Positions 16,379 to 24,055 of a DNA stretch of 64,000 nucleotides are shown here, piece after piece. The position numbers were made by a program, and so were the translations under genes. The stretch is from Paraglaciecola hydrolytica. Lineage in GTDB: Bacteria; Pseudomonadota; Gammaproteobacteria; Enterobacterales; Alteromonadaceae. The notes under the pieces were generated by a model. That model was given only the letters and a program-made list of their open reading frames with translations. It had not been told where the DNA came from and searched no databases. The stretch covers positions 87,896 to 151,895 of the forward strand of contig NZ_LSNE01000003.1 of the NCBI RefSeq assembly GCF_001565895.1. Direction: 5' to 3'. Within the stretch, counting starts at the first letter, position 1. Each line of letters begins with the position of its first letter.

Positions 16379-17818
16379 GTGGGAATCGAACAACTCGGTG
16401 ATGCAATTGACCACTCAATTCAGAATGGCCAATTGCCAGATTTAGATAAATCTGAAGCCCCATATTTACTTTATAGAAAAAGATTATTCTGGCTTGGATA
16501 TCTGTATGAAGAGAATGGTGCAGATGTAATGGATGAGGCTTTATCTCAAGGTATAAAAGCATTTCAATCCGATGTCGGTATCAAAGAAACAGGGAAGCCG
16601 AACGCTCAAACGTTTCTAGCGCTTGATTCTCTCGTCGCTTTTGAACCCAGACATGATAATGCTTTATTTTTAGCAGCCCTAGCTAAGGACAATCCAGCCC
16701 TTCACAAAGCGAGAAAACTGAAGCTATCAATGTACGGATTGTTAAAAAGTAGTAGCTGGGACAAAGAGTTCGAAGTCGATTCAGCATTTTTACTTTTTAA
16801 ACAATTACTTATCGCTTTGCAGATACCAACAATTAACGATCAGTCTGATAGAATTGAGCTTGAAAGGCATTTATTTAACATCGACCTAATAAGCAACAAT
16901 ATTAATGGAAAAGGTAAGGACATTTATTTTAAGTCACCTTACATTGACAGGAATAAGAAACTTAAATTTTTAGAAACGCTTGATATATTTATTAGAAATA
17001 TAGCAGCGATAGAGCTTTGGTTGTATGGGTATCCTATAGAGTTAAGCCGTTTACAATCTGGGAATATCACGATATCAAATTCTTTAAAACGATTTTGGAG
17101 AGAATCCCCTCAAAGTGAACGTCCTAGACTATCAGAACGAGATTCTATTAGTTATAGATTTTTTAAACGGATCAATATTTTGCAGAGTTATGATGTTAAG
17201 GAAAGTGAAAGCGTTGTATCTGAAAAGATCTTATCTGAGCTTAAAAACAAATCATTTCGAGACTCAATAGAAAAAGAAAGTGAAACGTTCTTGAGCAGGG
17301 TTTGGGATGGAATAAAGAGAGTTACCCGATTTATTTTTGATATCTTACGACGATTATCAACCTCAGTACTTACGCTTATTCAAAATGCAGCAAGATGGCT
17401 CATATCAAGCGGGAGGACTATATTTACAAGCATTTCAACAATATTCAAAACAACCCAAGTGGGTTACGCATACTTATTTAAACAAGGCAATGCAAACAAT
17501 TTAGAGCATGTTGTTGTTCAGAAAAGTATAGATTTCGACTTAGATATTTACGTGAATACACATGGCAATGTGGTACTAATAAACGGTATTTTTAAAAAGC
17601 AAAACCTCTCAGCTAAACTATTCAGACTCGGGTTAACTGGTGTCATGAAGCTTTGGCACATTTTTAGAAAACTGGTTGCGTCTTTCTCTGGAGCTACGTG
17701 GCTAATTCTTTTTTGGTCATTTGCAAAATTAAAACAAGACTTCGAATACCTTGAAAATCTTGTTTCAGATTCGGTATCAGCACTAAAAGAATGGGATACC
17801 CTTAGTGATACCCAATAA
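16379..17818 (+). CDS. Peptidoglycan-binding-like protein with C-terminal hydrophobic segments
   Basis: 479 residues. Residues about 35-85 (RKRLFWLGYLYEENGA through QGIKAFQSDVGIKETGKPNAQTFLAL) resemble a PG_binding_1 repeat. The rest is unrecognised, with amphipathic or hydrophobic stretches near 310-370 and a likely membrane segment near 440-455 (ATWLILFWSFAKL). No signal peptide. The start is GTG at 16379, five bases after the previous stop and with no Shine-Dalgarno; no in-frame ATG lies upstream before a stop, so translation probably depends on reinitiation. Might be a toxin-like or cell-wall-targeting component (inference). Confidence 0.65.
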   Translation: MGIEQLGDAIDHSIQNGQLPDLDKSEAPYLLYRKRLFWLGYLYEENGADVMDEALSQGIKAFQSDVGIKETGKPNAQTFLALDSLVAFEPRHDNALFLAALAKDNPALHKARKLKLSMYGLLKSSSWDKEFEVDSAFLLFKQLLIALQIPTINDQSDRIELERHLFNIDLISNNINGKGKDIYFKSPYIDRNKKLKFLETLDIFIRNIAAIELWLYGYPIELSRLQSGNITISNSLKRFWRESPQSERPRLSERDSISYRFFKRINILQSYDVKESESVVSEKILSELKNKSFRDSIEKESETFLSRVWDGIKRVTRFIFDILRRLSTSVLTLIQNAARWLISSGRTIFTSISTIFKTTQVGYAYLFKQGNANNLEHVVVQKSIDFDLDIYVNTHGNVVLINGIFKKQNLSAKLFRLGLTGVMKLWHIFRKLVASFSGATWLILFWSFAKLKQDFEYLENLVSDSVSALKEWDTLSDTQ

Positions 17819-17878
17819 CGATTCTTTTTCTAATTTTCAAGTTTGTCTCCCTCGTATGAAAAAACGAGGAGAATACTC

Positions 17879-19330
17879 ATGCTAAAGCGTATTCAAATAT
17901 CCGCCTTATTAATGCTGGCTCTAGTATTATCAGAGATAGCTTTATGGCTTTCATGGTCAAATGATGTAGGAACACTTTCATACTTATCTTCCGCGCTGAT
18001 TGGCTACGCGTCGCTACTATCTATTCTTTTTTTTGGTGACAAAGTTTCTTGGTTAGGAGAAACGCTGAAATATGTTTGGAATTCTACATTATCTACTAAC
18101 CGCAAAGCCTTATTAACTTTAGTTGGTATAACAATCATCTGTTCTGCTCTAACATTTATTCTCTACGAAAAGTGGAAAAACAATAGATTCAATATCCTAT
18201 TAGAAATTGCTTCTAACAAAAATCTTGAGATTCCAGAATTGTCTTCTATGCAAATGAAAGACCTAATTACACAACAAATATTTAAAAGTGAAATTACCTA
18301 TGAAGGAGAGGCCCGATTTAAAGTTGACAAAGGAACTAAAGTCCGAGTAACTGCAACATTAGGGGTTAACCAATATACATTCCTTCCGTTCTCAATTGAA
18401 TCCGACAAATTTTACAAGGTGCTCGATTTAAACAACGCTGATAAAACAAATGAAGCACCACGCTTGAATACTCAAGAATCGGTAAATACTCAAGAATCGG
18501 TAAATACTCAAGAATCGGTAAATACTCAAGAATCGGTAAATACTCAAGAATCGGTAATTGCCTCTTTTTATATGCCTCAATCCTATTTTCGACAATTTAA
18601 CTTTATACTAGAACCGGCATCAAAAAAGTCAAAATATGAAAAACATGTGGAATATGGACCGCCAAGTGATGTAGATATTGTTGATAAAAATGGTTATCTA
18701 ATAAGCTACAACAAAGTTTTACGCATACCAAATTGGGTAGCTTACAAGATTATTGGAGAAAGTAAGGATATCAATGTAGTAAGAAGTTTTAAACAAGAAC
18801 CACTAATTAGCTCATCAGTTCAAGCTTCAGAGGAAGATTACAGAGCATCTGGATTCGACAGAGGGCATCTAGTATCTGTCTCTGATATGAAATACAAAGG
18901 AGCCCGGGAGGTCGCAGAAGCTGGTAATTATGCCGCTATTGCACCACAGTCCCGATTTTTAAATAGAACAACATGGGTAGAATTGGAGCAACTGGGTAGA
19001 GCTTATGCCAAAAATGGGGTTGGTATAATAGCAGGTCCATTATTCTTGGGCGAAAATAACAAGGTTCAATTACTGACTATTGGTAATAATTCAGTGGCAG
19101 TTCCAACACATTTTTTTAGAATAATTTATAGACGTTCAGCGACATCATCTATAGAAGCTTTATCGTTTATCGTTCCCAATTCCGATAACGTATCAAAAGA
19201 TATTAAAAAATATTTAGTTTCGATAGATGAAATTGAAAAACAAACAGGCCTCGATTTTTTTAACGAGCAAGAACCGCTTGCTGAAGAAAAACTAGAAAAT
19301 TTCATTCCCACAGAATTTTGGGCAATATAA
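17879..19330 (+). CDS. Membrane-anchored DNA/RNA non-specific endonuclease (DRGH family)
   Basis: 483 residues. Start ATG at 17879 with GAGGAG (17866-17871) seven bases upstream. Three predicted membrane segments: about 5-25 (ISALLMLALVLSEIALWL), 33-50 and 77-96 (ALLTLVGITIICSALTFIL). A linker with five NTQESV repeats follows (about 197-226). The C-terminal half is a NucA/Serratia-nuclease-like domain: SGFDRGHLVSVSDMKY (catalytic His of DRGH), APQSRFLNRTTWVELEQ (metal-binding Asn) and GVGIIAGPLFLG. With three segments the nuclease domain could face the periplasm. Last gene of the operon. Confidence 0.85.
   Translation: MLKRIQISALLMLALVLSEIALWLSWSNDVGTLSYLSSALIGYASLLSILFFGDKVSWLGETLKYVWNSTLSTNRKALLTLVGITIICSALTFILYEKWKNNRFNILLEIASNKNLEIPELSSMQMKDLITQQIFKSEITYEGEARFKVDKGTKVRVTATLGVNQYTFLPFSIESDKFYKVLDLNNADKTNEAPRLNTQESVNTQESVNTQESVNTQESVNTQESVIASFYMPQSYFRQFNFILEPASKKSKYEKHVEYGPPSDVDIVDKNGYLISYNKVLRIPNWVAYKIIGESKDINVVRSFKQEPLISSSVQASEEDYRASGFDRGHLVSVSDMKYKGAREVAEAGNYAAIAPQSRFLNRTTWVELEQLGRAYAKNGVGIIAGPLFLGENNKVQLLTIGNNSVAVPTHFFRIIYRRSATSSIEALSFIVPNSDNVSKDIKKYLVSIDEIEKQTGLDFFNEQEPLAEEKLENFIPTEFWAI
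18467..18556 (+). repeat. Tandem repeat, 18 bp x 5, inside nuclease gene
   Basis: Five identical in-frame copies of AATACTCAAGAATCGGTA encode (NTQESV)5 in the linker between the membrane part and the nuclease domain. Copy number can change by slippage without breaking the frame. Confidence 0.95.
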
Positions 19331-19403
19331 TTTTTTATGAACTACAGACTGAGTAAACGCCAATTCGATGAATATTTTTTATTTAATTAGCTATGGACAC
19401 GAA

Positions 19404-19423
19404 TGTTAAGTTGCATCTTGTTT
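19404..19423 (+). repeat. Inner 20-bp direct repeat, right copy
   Basis: 19 of 20 bases match 12364-12383 in direct orientation. It lies 74 bases after the nuclease stop. Confidence 0.55.
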
Positions 19424-19530
19424 TGATCCATCATTTGCAAAAATAGTTGAACCAGTATTTATTGTCCAAAGCTTTGAAAACCAATATAAATGTATCAGCT
19501 TGCATTGGTTAATTTTCAGTGCAATTATCC

Positions 19531-19565
19531 ATTCCTAATGGAGCACTTTTGAATACAAATTAACA
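19531..19565 (+). repeat. 35-bp direct repeat, right copy
   Basis: Perfect match to 11482-11516 in the same orientation; sequence outside the 35 bases differs. Lies 200 bases after the end of the six-gene operon. Confidence 0.85.
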
Positions 19566-20157
19566 CATCTAGCTTACTGTTTGCTAAACAACCCCAGTTG
19601 ACTAAACTCAACTCTACAGTACAAAAAGCTAATTTAGATAGCGGCATTATTTTTACCAAGACATATTCCTGACAACAATTTCATTTTCCCTCGAGGTTAA
19701 TATAATTCTCATTTAGTTTCTATATGCTGAATACTTTGATTTATTCAAAAATTTGAGAGAGATTGCTGTCGCGTGGTTAAAGCATCGTAAATTGTAACCA
19801 TAGAATTTTGAAGACGAGTATTAGCAAAGGCTGGTTGGCAAGAGATTTAGCAGCATTTGAAGTACTTTCGTTTTACCGAAGGTTTGTTATACTCTGGACG
19901 TACAAGCTGGTCAAAAGTGTTAACCAATCAGGCGTAGGAGAAAAAATATGAACATTCAAACAGGCGGCGATGGCTTAGGCATTTAATAATGCTTTCCGTT
20001 TGAAATAGTAAAACTGGCAATTGAACAGCATAGTAAACACTTATAACAGAGCGCGTATTGTTCTGGGTGTTGTATCTGAAAAATGTCCTACCGATTCAAC
20101 TCTGTATCCAATAATCTTTTGTCGCTACGATTTTTACGGCGGATGAATTTGAACTTA

Positions 20158-20865
20158 TCAAACGCTCAAATTTCTTTCAAAATTTGCCATGCTGACATCT
20201 TTTTTAACCCTATATAATTGCGCTGAGCGGCCACCTGATTGGACTTTTTGGTCAACAAACTCAAACATGTCAGAGGATTCGATGCGGCGCATTAGGCTTT
20301 TGCGTTGAATTTCTTTTTCAATGATGGTTTCAATCACATCTTTCAATTGGCCAACCGTAAAGTGGTCGGGACAACAATAGATTGGCACCATTGAGTACAG
20401 GGCTTTTTGTTGTAAACGCTTATGTGCAATATCGATGATGTGTTTATGGTCAAACGCAACTGCCAGATTAGGTAATTCATTTACACTTATCCAACTTGCT
20501 TGTTCAACGGTTTCAATGCGTGTTTCAACAGCTTGATGCGCCACCAAAGCGTAATAAGCAGAAGTAACACTAAATCCCCTCGGGTCGCGGTTAATGCCTG
20601 AAAATACCTGAAGCTGTTCTAAATAACGTGGAGAAAGTCCGGTTTTTTCAGTCAGTTTGCGCCGCGCCGTCATATCCGTATTGTCGTCTTTATCAACATC
20701 AACAAATCCTCCGGGCAAACCCCATCGCCCGGCAAAAGGCTCAATCAAGCGTTTTACCATCAATACATTAAGTACGCTATCGATAACAGTGAACAACACA
20801 CTGTCGACTGTGAACAAAGGATTTTTGAACTGATTAATATCGTAGTCTTGCATCATAATAAACAT
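20158..20865 (-). CDS. NrtR-like Nudix-domain transcriptional regulator
   Basis: Up to 235 residues (ATG at 20865; 20856 and 20853 also possible). A Nudix domain (about 15-145) has GRWGLPGGFVDVD, but the Nudix box is degenerate: the catalytic REUxEExG is RRKLTEKTG, as expected for regulators that bind but do not hydrolyse ADP-ribose-type ligands. A C-terminal winged helix (about 155-225) contains HFTVGQLKDVIETIIE and ends YRVKKD. NrtR proteins repress NAD-metabolism genes. It is divergent from the SPFH/NAD-kinase-like genes, with dyads TGTC-N5-GACA between them, one next to its own start. Confidence 0.82.
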   Translation of the reverse strand: MFIMMQDYDINQFKNPLFTVDSVLFTVIDSVLNVLMVKRLIEPFAGRWGLPGGFVDVDKDDNTDMTARRKLTEKTGLSPRYLEQLQVFSGINRDPRGFSVTSAYYALVAHQAVETRIETVEQASWISVNELPNLAVAFDHKHIIDIAHKRLQQKALYSMVPIYCCPDHFTVGQLKDVIETIIEKEIQRKSLMRRIESSDMFEFVDQKVQSGGRSAQLYRVKKDVSMANFERNLSV

Positions 20866-20869
20866 TTAA

Positions 20870-20882
20870 TGTCGTATAGACA
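20870..20882. promoter_or_regulatory. Operator candidate TGTC-N5-GACA, site 1
   Basis: TGTC-GTATA-GACA immediately upstream of the nrtR-like start, suited to autoregulation. The same dyad recurs at 20969 and 20994. Assignment to the NrtR-like protein is by position. Confidence 0.6.
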
Positions 20883-20956
20883 CTATAAGTTTTTTTCATC
20901 ACGCCTTCAATATCTTCAACAAATTAGAGAAATTTTTAAAAAAGATTTAATTTAAC

Positions 20957-20985
20957 TTGACAATATAATGTCACTGAGACATTAA
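20957..20985 (+). promoter_or_regulatory. Promoter with embedded operator (site 2, 20969-20981)
   Basis: A perfect -35 TTGACA at 20957-20962 faces CATTAA at 20980-20985 as a weak -10 after 17 bases. The dyad TGTC-ACTGA-GACA (20969-20981), extended to AATG/CATT-type arms, lies between and over them, so bound repressor would block polymerase. Confidence 0.55.
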
Positions 20986-20993
20986 TATAAATG

Positions 20994-21006
20994 TGTCGCA
21001 GGGACA
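20994..21006. promoter_or_regulatory. Operator candidate TGTC-N5-GACA, site 3
   Basis: TGTC-GCAGG-GACA, with one extra pair on each side (GTGTC/GACAC). Start-to-start spacing to site 2 is 25 bases. It lies 21 bases before the SPFH start codon. Confidence 0.6.
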
Positions 21007-21027
21007 CTAACTTTTAGAAGGTACAAT

Positions 21028-22035
21028 ATGTTTGGTATCAATTACATCAAAGCAGACCCATCAACCCATTTAATGCAGTTCAAAAATGGAGCTGTGGTCA
21101 AACAAGGCTTGGGCACCAGTTTCTTCTATTATGGACCCAGCTCATCATTAGTAGCTGTGCCTGTGAATAGCAAAGAATTACCTTTTGTATTTCGTATGCA
21201 AACTCAGGATTTTCAAGATATCTCCATTCAAGGGCAAGTAACTTATCGTATCGTCAAACCCGGAGATGCCGTCAAACAACTTAATTTTACTATTGATGCC
21301 AATGGGCGTTATGTGTCAGAAGATCCCAACAAAGTAGAAGAAAGAGTACTCAGAAGTGTGCAAGTATCAGTACGTAATCAAATAGAGCGTCGCAAACTGC
21401 GCGAAGCGTTAACCTGTGCCATGACACTGACTAACGAGTTAAAGAAAGATTTGGATAATGTAGCGGCGCTGGTTTCTTTAGGTATTGAAATTAACGATGT
21501 GGCATTAACCGCTATTGTACCTAATCCCGAAACGGGTAAAGCATTGGAGGCTGAAGTAAGAGAAAGCTTGTTGAGAGAAGCAGACAATGCAGTCTATGCT
21601 CGTCGCTTAGCGAGTATTGAACAAGAAAAAAGCGTCAAAGAGTCTGAACTTGAAACTGAAAAAGCCATTCAGAAAAAACAACAAGACCTAGAAAAAGCCA
21701 CACTTGAAGCTGAGCGCGAACAAATGCAGCAGCGTTTTCAAATCAATCAAGAACGCATTGCTGCTCAAATTGAAGATGAAGAGCAGCTTAAAGGTTTAGT
21801 TGAGCTTAATGTAGCGAACGAACGTGCCAGAGCGGACGCAGAAGCTTACAAAATCAAAGTAAAAATGGACGCCTATGCGCAAATGGATACTGAAAGACTA
21901 AAAGTCATGAGCATGAGCGGCATGGGACCTGAACAGCTGATTGCACAAGCCATTGAAAATCTCACACATGGTGATAATAAAGTCGGTAACCTAAATCTAA
22001 GTCCTGATTTGCTTCAGTCACTTCTGCGCCAATAA
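21028..22035 (+). CDS. SPFH/stomatin-like band-7 protein
   Basis: 335 residues. An SPFH domain occupies about 25-180 (FYYGPSSSLVAVPVNSKELPF, VEERVLRSVQVSVRNQIERRKL). A long charged coiled coil follows (about 180-275, rich in Glu, Gln and Lys), then a C-terminal MSMSGMGPEQLIAQAIENL segment. No N-terminal membrane helix, so membrane association would be peripheral. Start preceded by AGAAGGT. Such proteins form ring-like scaffolds. It shares a transcript with the NAD-kinase-like gene 13 bases downstream and is probably controlled by the NrtR-like repressor. Confidence 0.82.
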   Translation: MFGINYIKADPSTHLMQFKNGAVVKQGLGTSFFYYGPSSSLVAVPVNSKELPFVFRMQTQDFQDISIQGQVTYRIVKPGDAVKQLNFTIDANGRYVSEDPNKVEERVLRSVQVSVRNQIERRKLREALTCAMTLTNELKKDLDNVAALVSLGIEINDVALTAIVPNPETGKALEAEVRESLLREADNAVYARRLASIEQEKSVKESELETEKAIQKKQQDLEKATLEAEREQMQQRFQINQERIAAQIEDEEQLKGLVELNVANERARADAEAYKIKVKMDAYAQMDTERLKVMSMSGMGPEQLIAQAIENLTHGDNKVGNLNLSPDLLQSLLRQ

Positions 22036-22048
22036 AAGGACCAACACG

Positions 22049-22969
22049 ATGTTACAAGAGCGCAAACTTATACTTGTTACACGCAAAACCCGCTTGCAGG
22101 AGCTCAAAGAAAAATACTGCACCTTAGGTCAGGCCAAGTTTTACATTGAGCACTTAGGTGAGCGTTTTGATGATTATGTGACTGAAGATACTTTATACAG
22201 TGAGGCCGTCAAAACCGTATTAGCACAGCTTAAACAAGCAGGGCGAGTGCAGCTATTAGAGCGCAGCATGTTGGCTACCTACCTATTTTCCCACGATGAT
22301 GTTGTTATTGTACTTGGACAAGATGGCTTGGTAGCCAACACGCTCAAATACCTCAAAGGCCAGCCATTGATTGCAATTAACCCGATACCCGACTTGTTTG
22401 ATGGCGTGCTGCTGCCGTTTTGTGTTGCTGACATTTCAGATGTTCTACGAACAGTATTGAATAACAACATGGGGATTAAACATGTTTCCATGGCACAAGT
22501 GACCACAAACCTCGGTGATTCACTGTTAGCGGTGAATGATGTGTTTATCGGTCCAAAAAGTCACACTTCAGCACGCTATGAAATCTGCATAGGTGAGAAT
22601 AAGGAGCAGCAGAGCTCAAGCGGGGTTATTGTTTCGACTGGTTTAGGCTCAACTGGCTGGTTTAAAAGTATTTTAGCTGGCGCCAGTGGTATTGCGCAGC
22701 GACCATTACATAAACAGCTTAGTAAAGGGTTGGCGTGGGATAGTTCTGACTTGTATTACACCGTTCGAGAGCCGTTTCCTTCTGCGGTTACCCAAACTAA
22801 TCTAGTATTTGGCAAAATTTCGAATCAAATGACCCTTAAACTCACGTCGAAGATGGCAGAAAACGGTGTGATATTTTCAGACGGGATGGAAAACGATCCA
22901 ATTCAGTTCAACGCTGGCACTACAGCGACTATTTGCTTGTGTAAAACACAGGGAAGGTTGGTTGTTTAA
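22049..22969 (+). CDS. NAD kinase-like (diacylglycerol/NAD kinase superfamily) protein
   Basis: 306 residues. Two hallmarks of NAD kinases are visible: VIVLGQDGLVANTLKYLKG (counterpart of the GGDGT loop; here GQDGL) near residue 90, and VSTGLGSTGWFKSILAGASG (substrate loop) near 195. The replaced GGD glycine and the unusual length indicate a divergent paralogue rather than housekeeping NadK. A regulator of the NAD-sensing family next door supports a role in NAD metabolism. Substrate not established. Confidence 0.7.
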   Translation: MLQERKLILVTRKTRLQELKEKYCTLGQAKFYIEHLGERFDDYVTEDTLYSEAVKTVLAQLKQAGRVQLLERSMLATYLFSHDDVVIVLGQDGLVANTLKYLKGQPLIAINPIPDLFDGVLLPFCVADISDVLRTVLNNNMGIKHVSMAQVTTNLGDSLLAVNDVFIGPKSHTSARYEICIGENKEQQSSSGVIVSTGLGSTGWFKSILAGASGIAQRPLHKQLSKGLAWDSSDLYYTVREPFPSAVTQTNLVFGKISNQMTLKLTSKMAENGVIFSDGMENDPIQFNAGTTATICLCKTQGRLVV

Positions 22970-23437
22970 GCCTCAAAAAACTAACGATCAACTATTTTTT
23001 AATAGCTATTTACTGAAGAAACATGGTTAAACACAATTCTTACAGTATGACATTTAAGACCGTTTTATTATAAAAAATTAATTTTAAATAACCCAAAGAA
23101 ATTAAAAACCCCTCCAATCAAATATCTTTTTTTGCATACATTGTCATATTATTACACTAGTTAAATCAATATTTTCATAGGAACCCTTGAAAACAAAAGG
23201 TTTAACCATTTTCACATTTCAAAAATTATATCTTTTTTTGTTCTTTATTATTAATAAACAGTAACTTACAAAATAACTAAAGACTCATGATCACTTCAAA
23301 AAAATACTTTCCTAAAAACTTTACAAACATTTTTTAGCCGTTATTACTATAAAAGAGCGTAAGTTTTAAAGCTCATTCAAAAATAATAACGAATGGAGTC
23401 AAAAAATATGAAAACGTAATTTAAAGAGAGATTTAAA
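22970..23437. other. AT-rich region upstream of tnsA (candidate transposon end)
   Basis: About 470 bases, very AT-rich, no gene supported. ATATCTTTTTTTG occurs at 23122-23134 and 23228-23240. A four-codon frame (ATG AAA ACG TAA at 23409) with GGAG upstream precedes tnsA. In Tn7-like elements the end adjacent to tnsA is the right end, so one terminus should lie here, but I cannot define it. Confidence 0.4.
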
Positions 23438-24055
23438 ATGACTAGAAAATTAAACATTACACAAAAAAACAAAGTCCAATTGCACTTTTACAGCTATAAA
23501 AATCATGCACTTATGTATGTCGATAGTAATCTAGAGCAAGACTTAGCAAGAGTATTTGAATTTGATGACAACATTAAACGTTATCGAACGCAGCCATTCA
23601 GCACATATTATAGAAATGAACTCGGTGATTTATGTCGATACACTGAGGATGTATTAATTGAATATGTTGATACATCGCTTAATCACCTTGAAATAAAGCC
23701 TGAAAAACATGCCAAAACAGTGGTATTTAAACATAAGTTAGACATCCTGAAACGCCATTATAAAAGTAAATTTAACGCTCAATTGAATGTTTTTACTGAT
23801 AAGACATTTACTAAAGAGCACATTCAAAACTGTAAACTTTTATATCGTTTTAAAGTAAAACCACTCTCACTTTTAGAACGAGGGTTTGTTCAAACAATCG
23901 ATATACCCTCTTTAACATTTGGTCAACTCAAAGAGCGTGTATTAGCAGCTAATCAACATCTATCTTTGGCATTCAAAATTGCTGCCCATCAAGCCCTAAA
24001 GTGGAATATCAAAGCCGCATTAAATGACGAAACTACAATGGAGGTGTGCGCATGA
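23438..24055 (+). CDS. tnsA: TnsA-like transposon endonuclease
   Basis: 205 residues. Catalytic residues of the TnsA endonuclease fold appear in order: Glu in DSNLEQDLARVFEFD, Asp in RYTEDVLIEY, and the Glu/Lys pair of LNHLEIKPEK. TnsA cuts the 5' strands at transposon ends so that, with TnsB, the element moves by cut-and-paste. It is first in tnsA-tnsB-tnsC-tniQ, all overlapping by ATGA-type junctions. The C-terminal part, which in Tn7 binds TnsC, is short but present. Confidence 0.88.
   Translation: MTRKLNITQKNKVQLHFYSYKNHALMYVDSNLEQDLARVFEFDDNIKRYRTQPFSTYYRNELGDLCRYTEDVLIEYVDTSLNHLEIKPEKHAKTVVFKHKLDILKRHYKSKFNAQLNVFTDKTFTKEHIQNCKLLYRFKVKPLSLLERGFVQTIDIPSLTFGQLKERVLAANQHLSLAFKIAAHQALKWNIKAALNDETTMEVCA

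Larger units (their letters stand above)
19331..20157. other. Long intergenic stretch right of the operon
   Basis: About 830 bases with no substantial gene. It holds the right copies of both direct repeats and, at 19949-19987, a 12-codon frame (MNIQTGGDGLGI) preceded by TAGGAG at 19936-19941. That tiny frame could be a leader peptide or a gene remnant. The remainder shows nothing I can name. Confidence 0.5.

Noticed and set aside
18467..18556. Five short repeats as a CRISPR array
   Set aside because: Units are contiguous with no spacers and are translated in frame as NTQESV.
12769..19330. Operon as a CBASS system because of the patatin gene
   Set aside because: No CD-NTase, Cap2/Cap3 or HORMA-like gene is present; patatin alone is not enough.
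11482..19565. Direct repeats as integron attC sites
   Set aside because: GTTRRRY-like strings occur by chance near the inner repeats, but no paired inverted core or attC-sized folded element is seen and no integrase is present.
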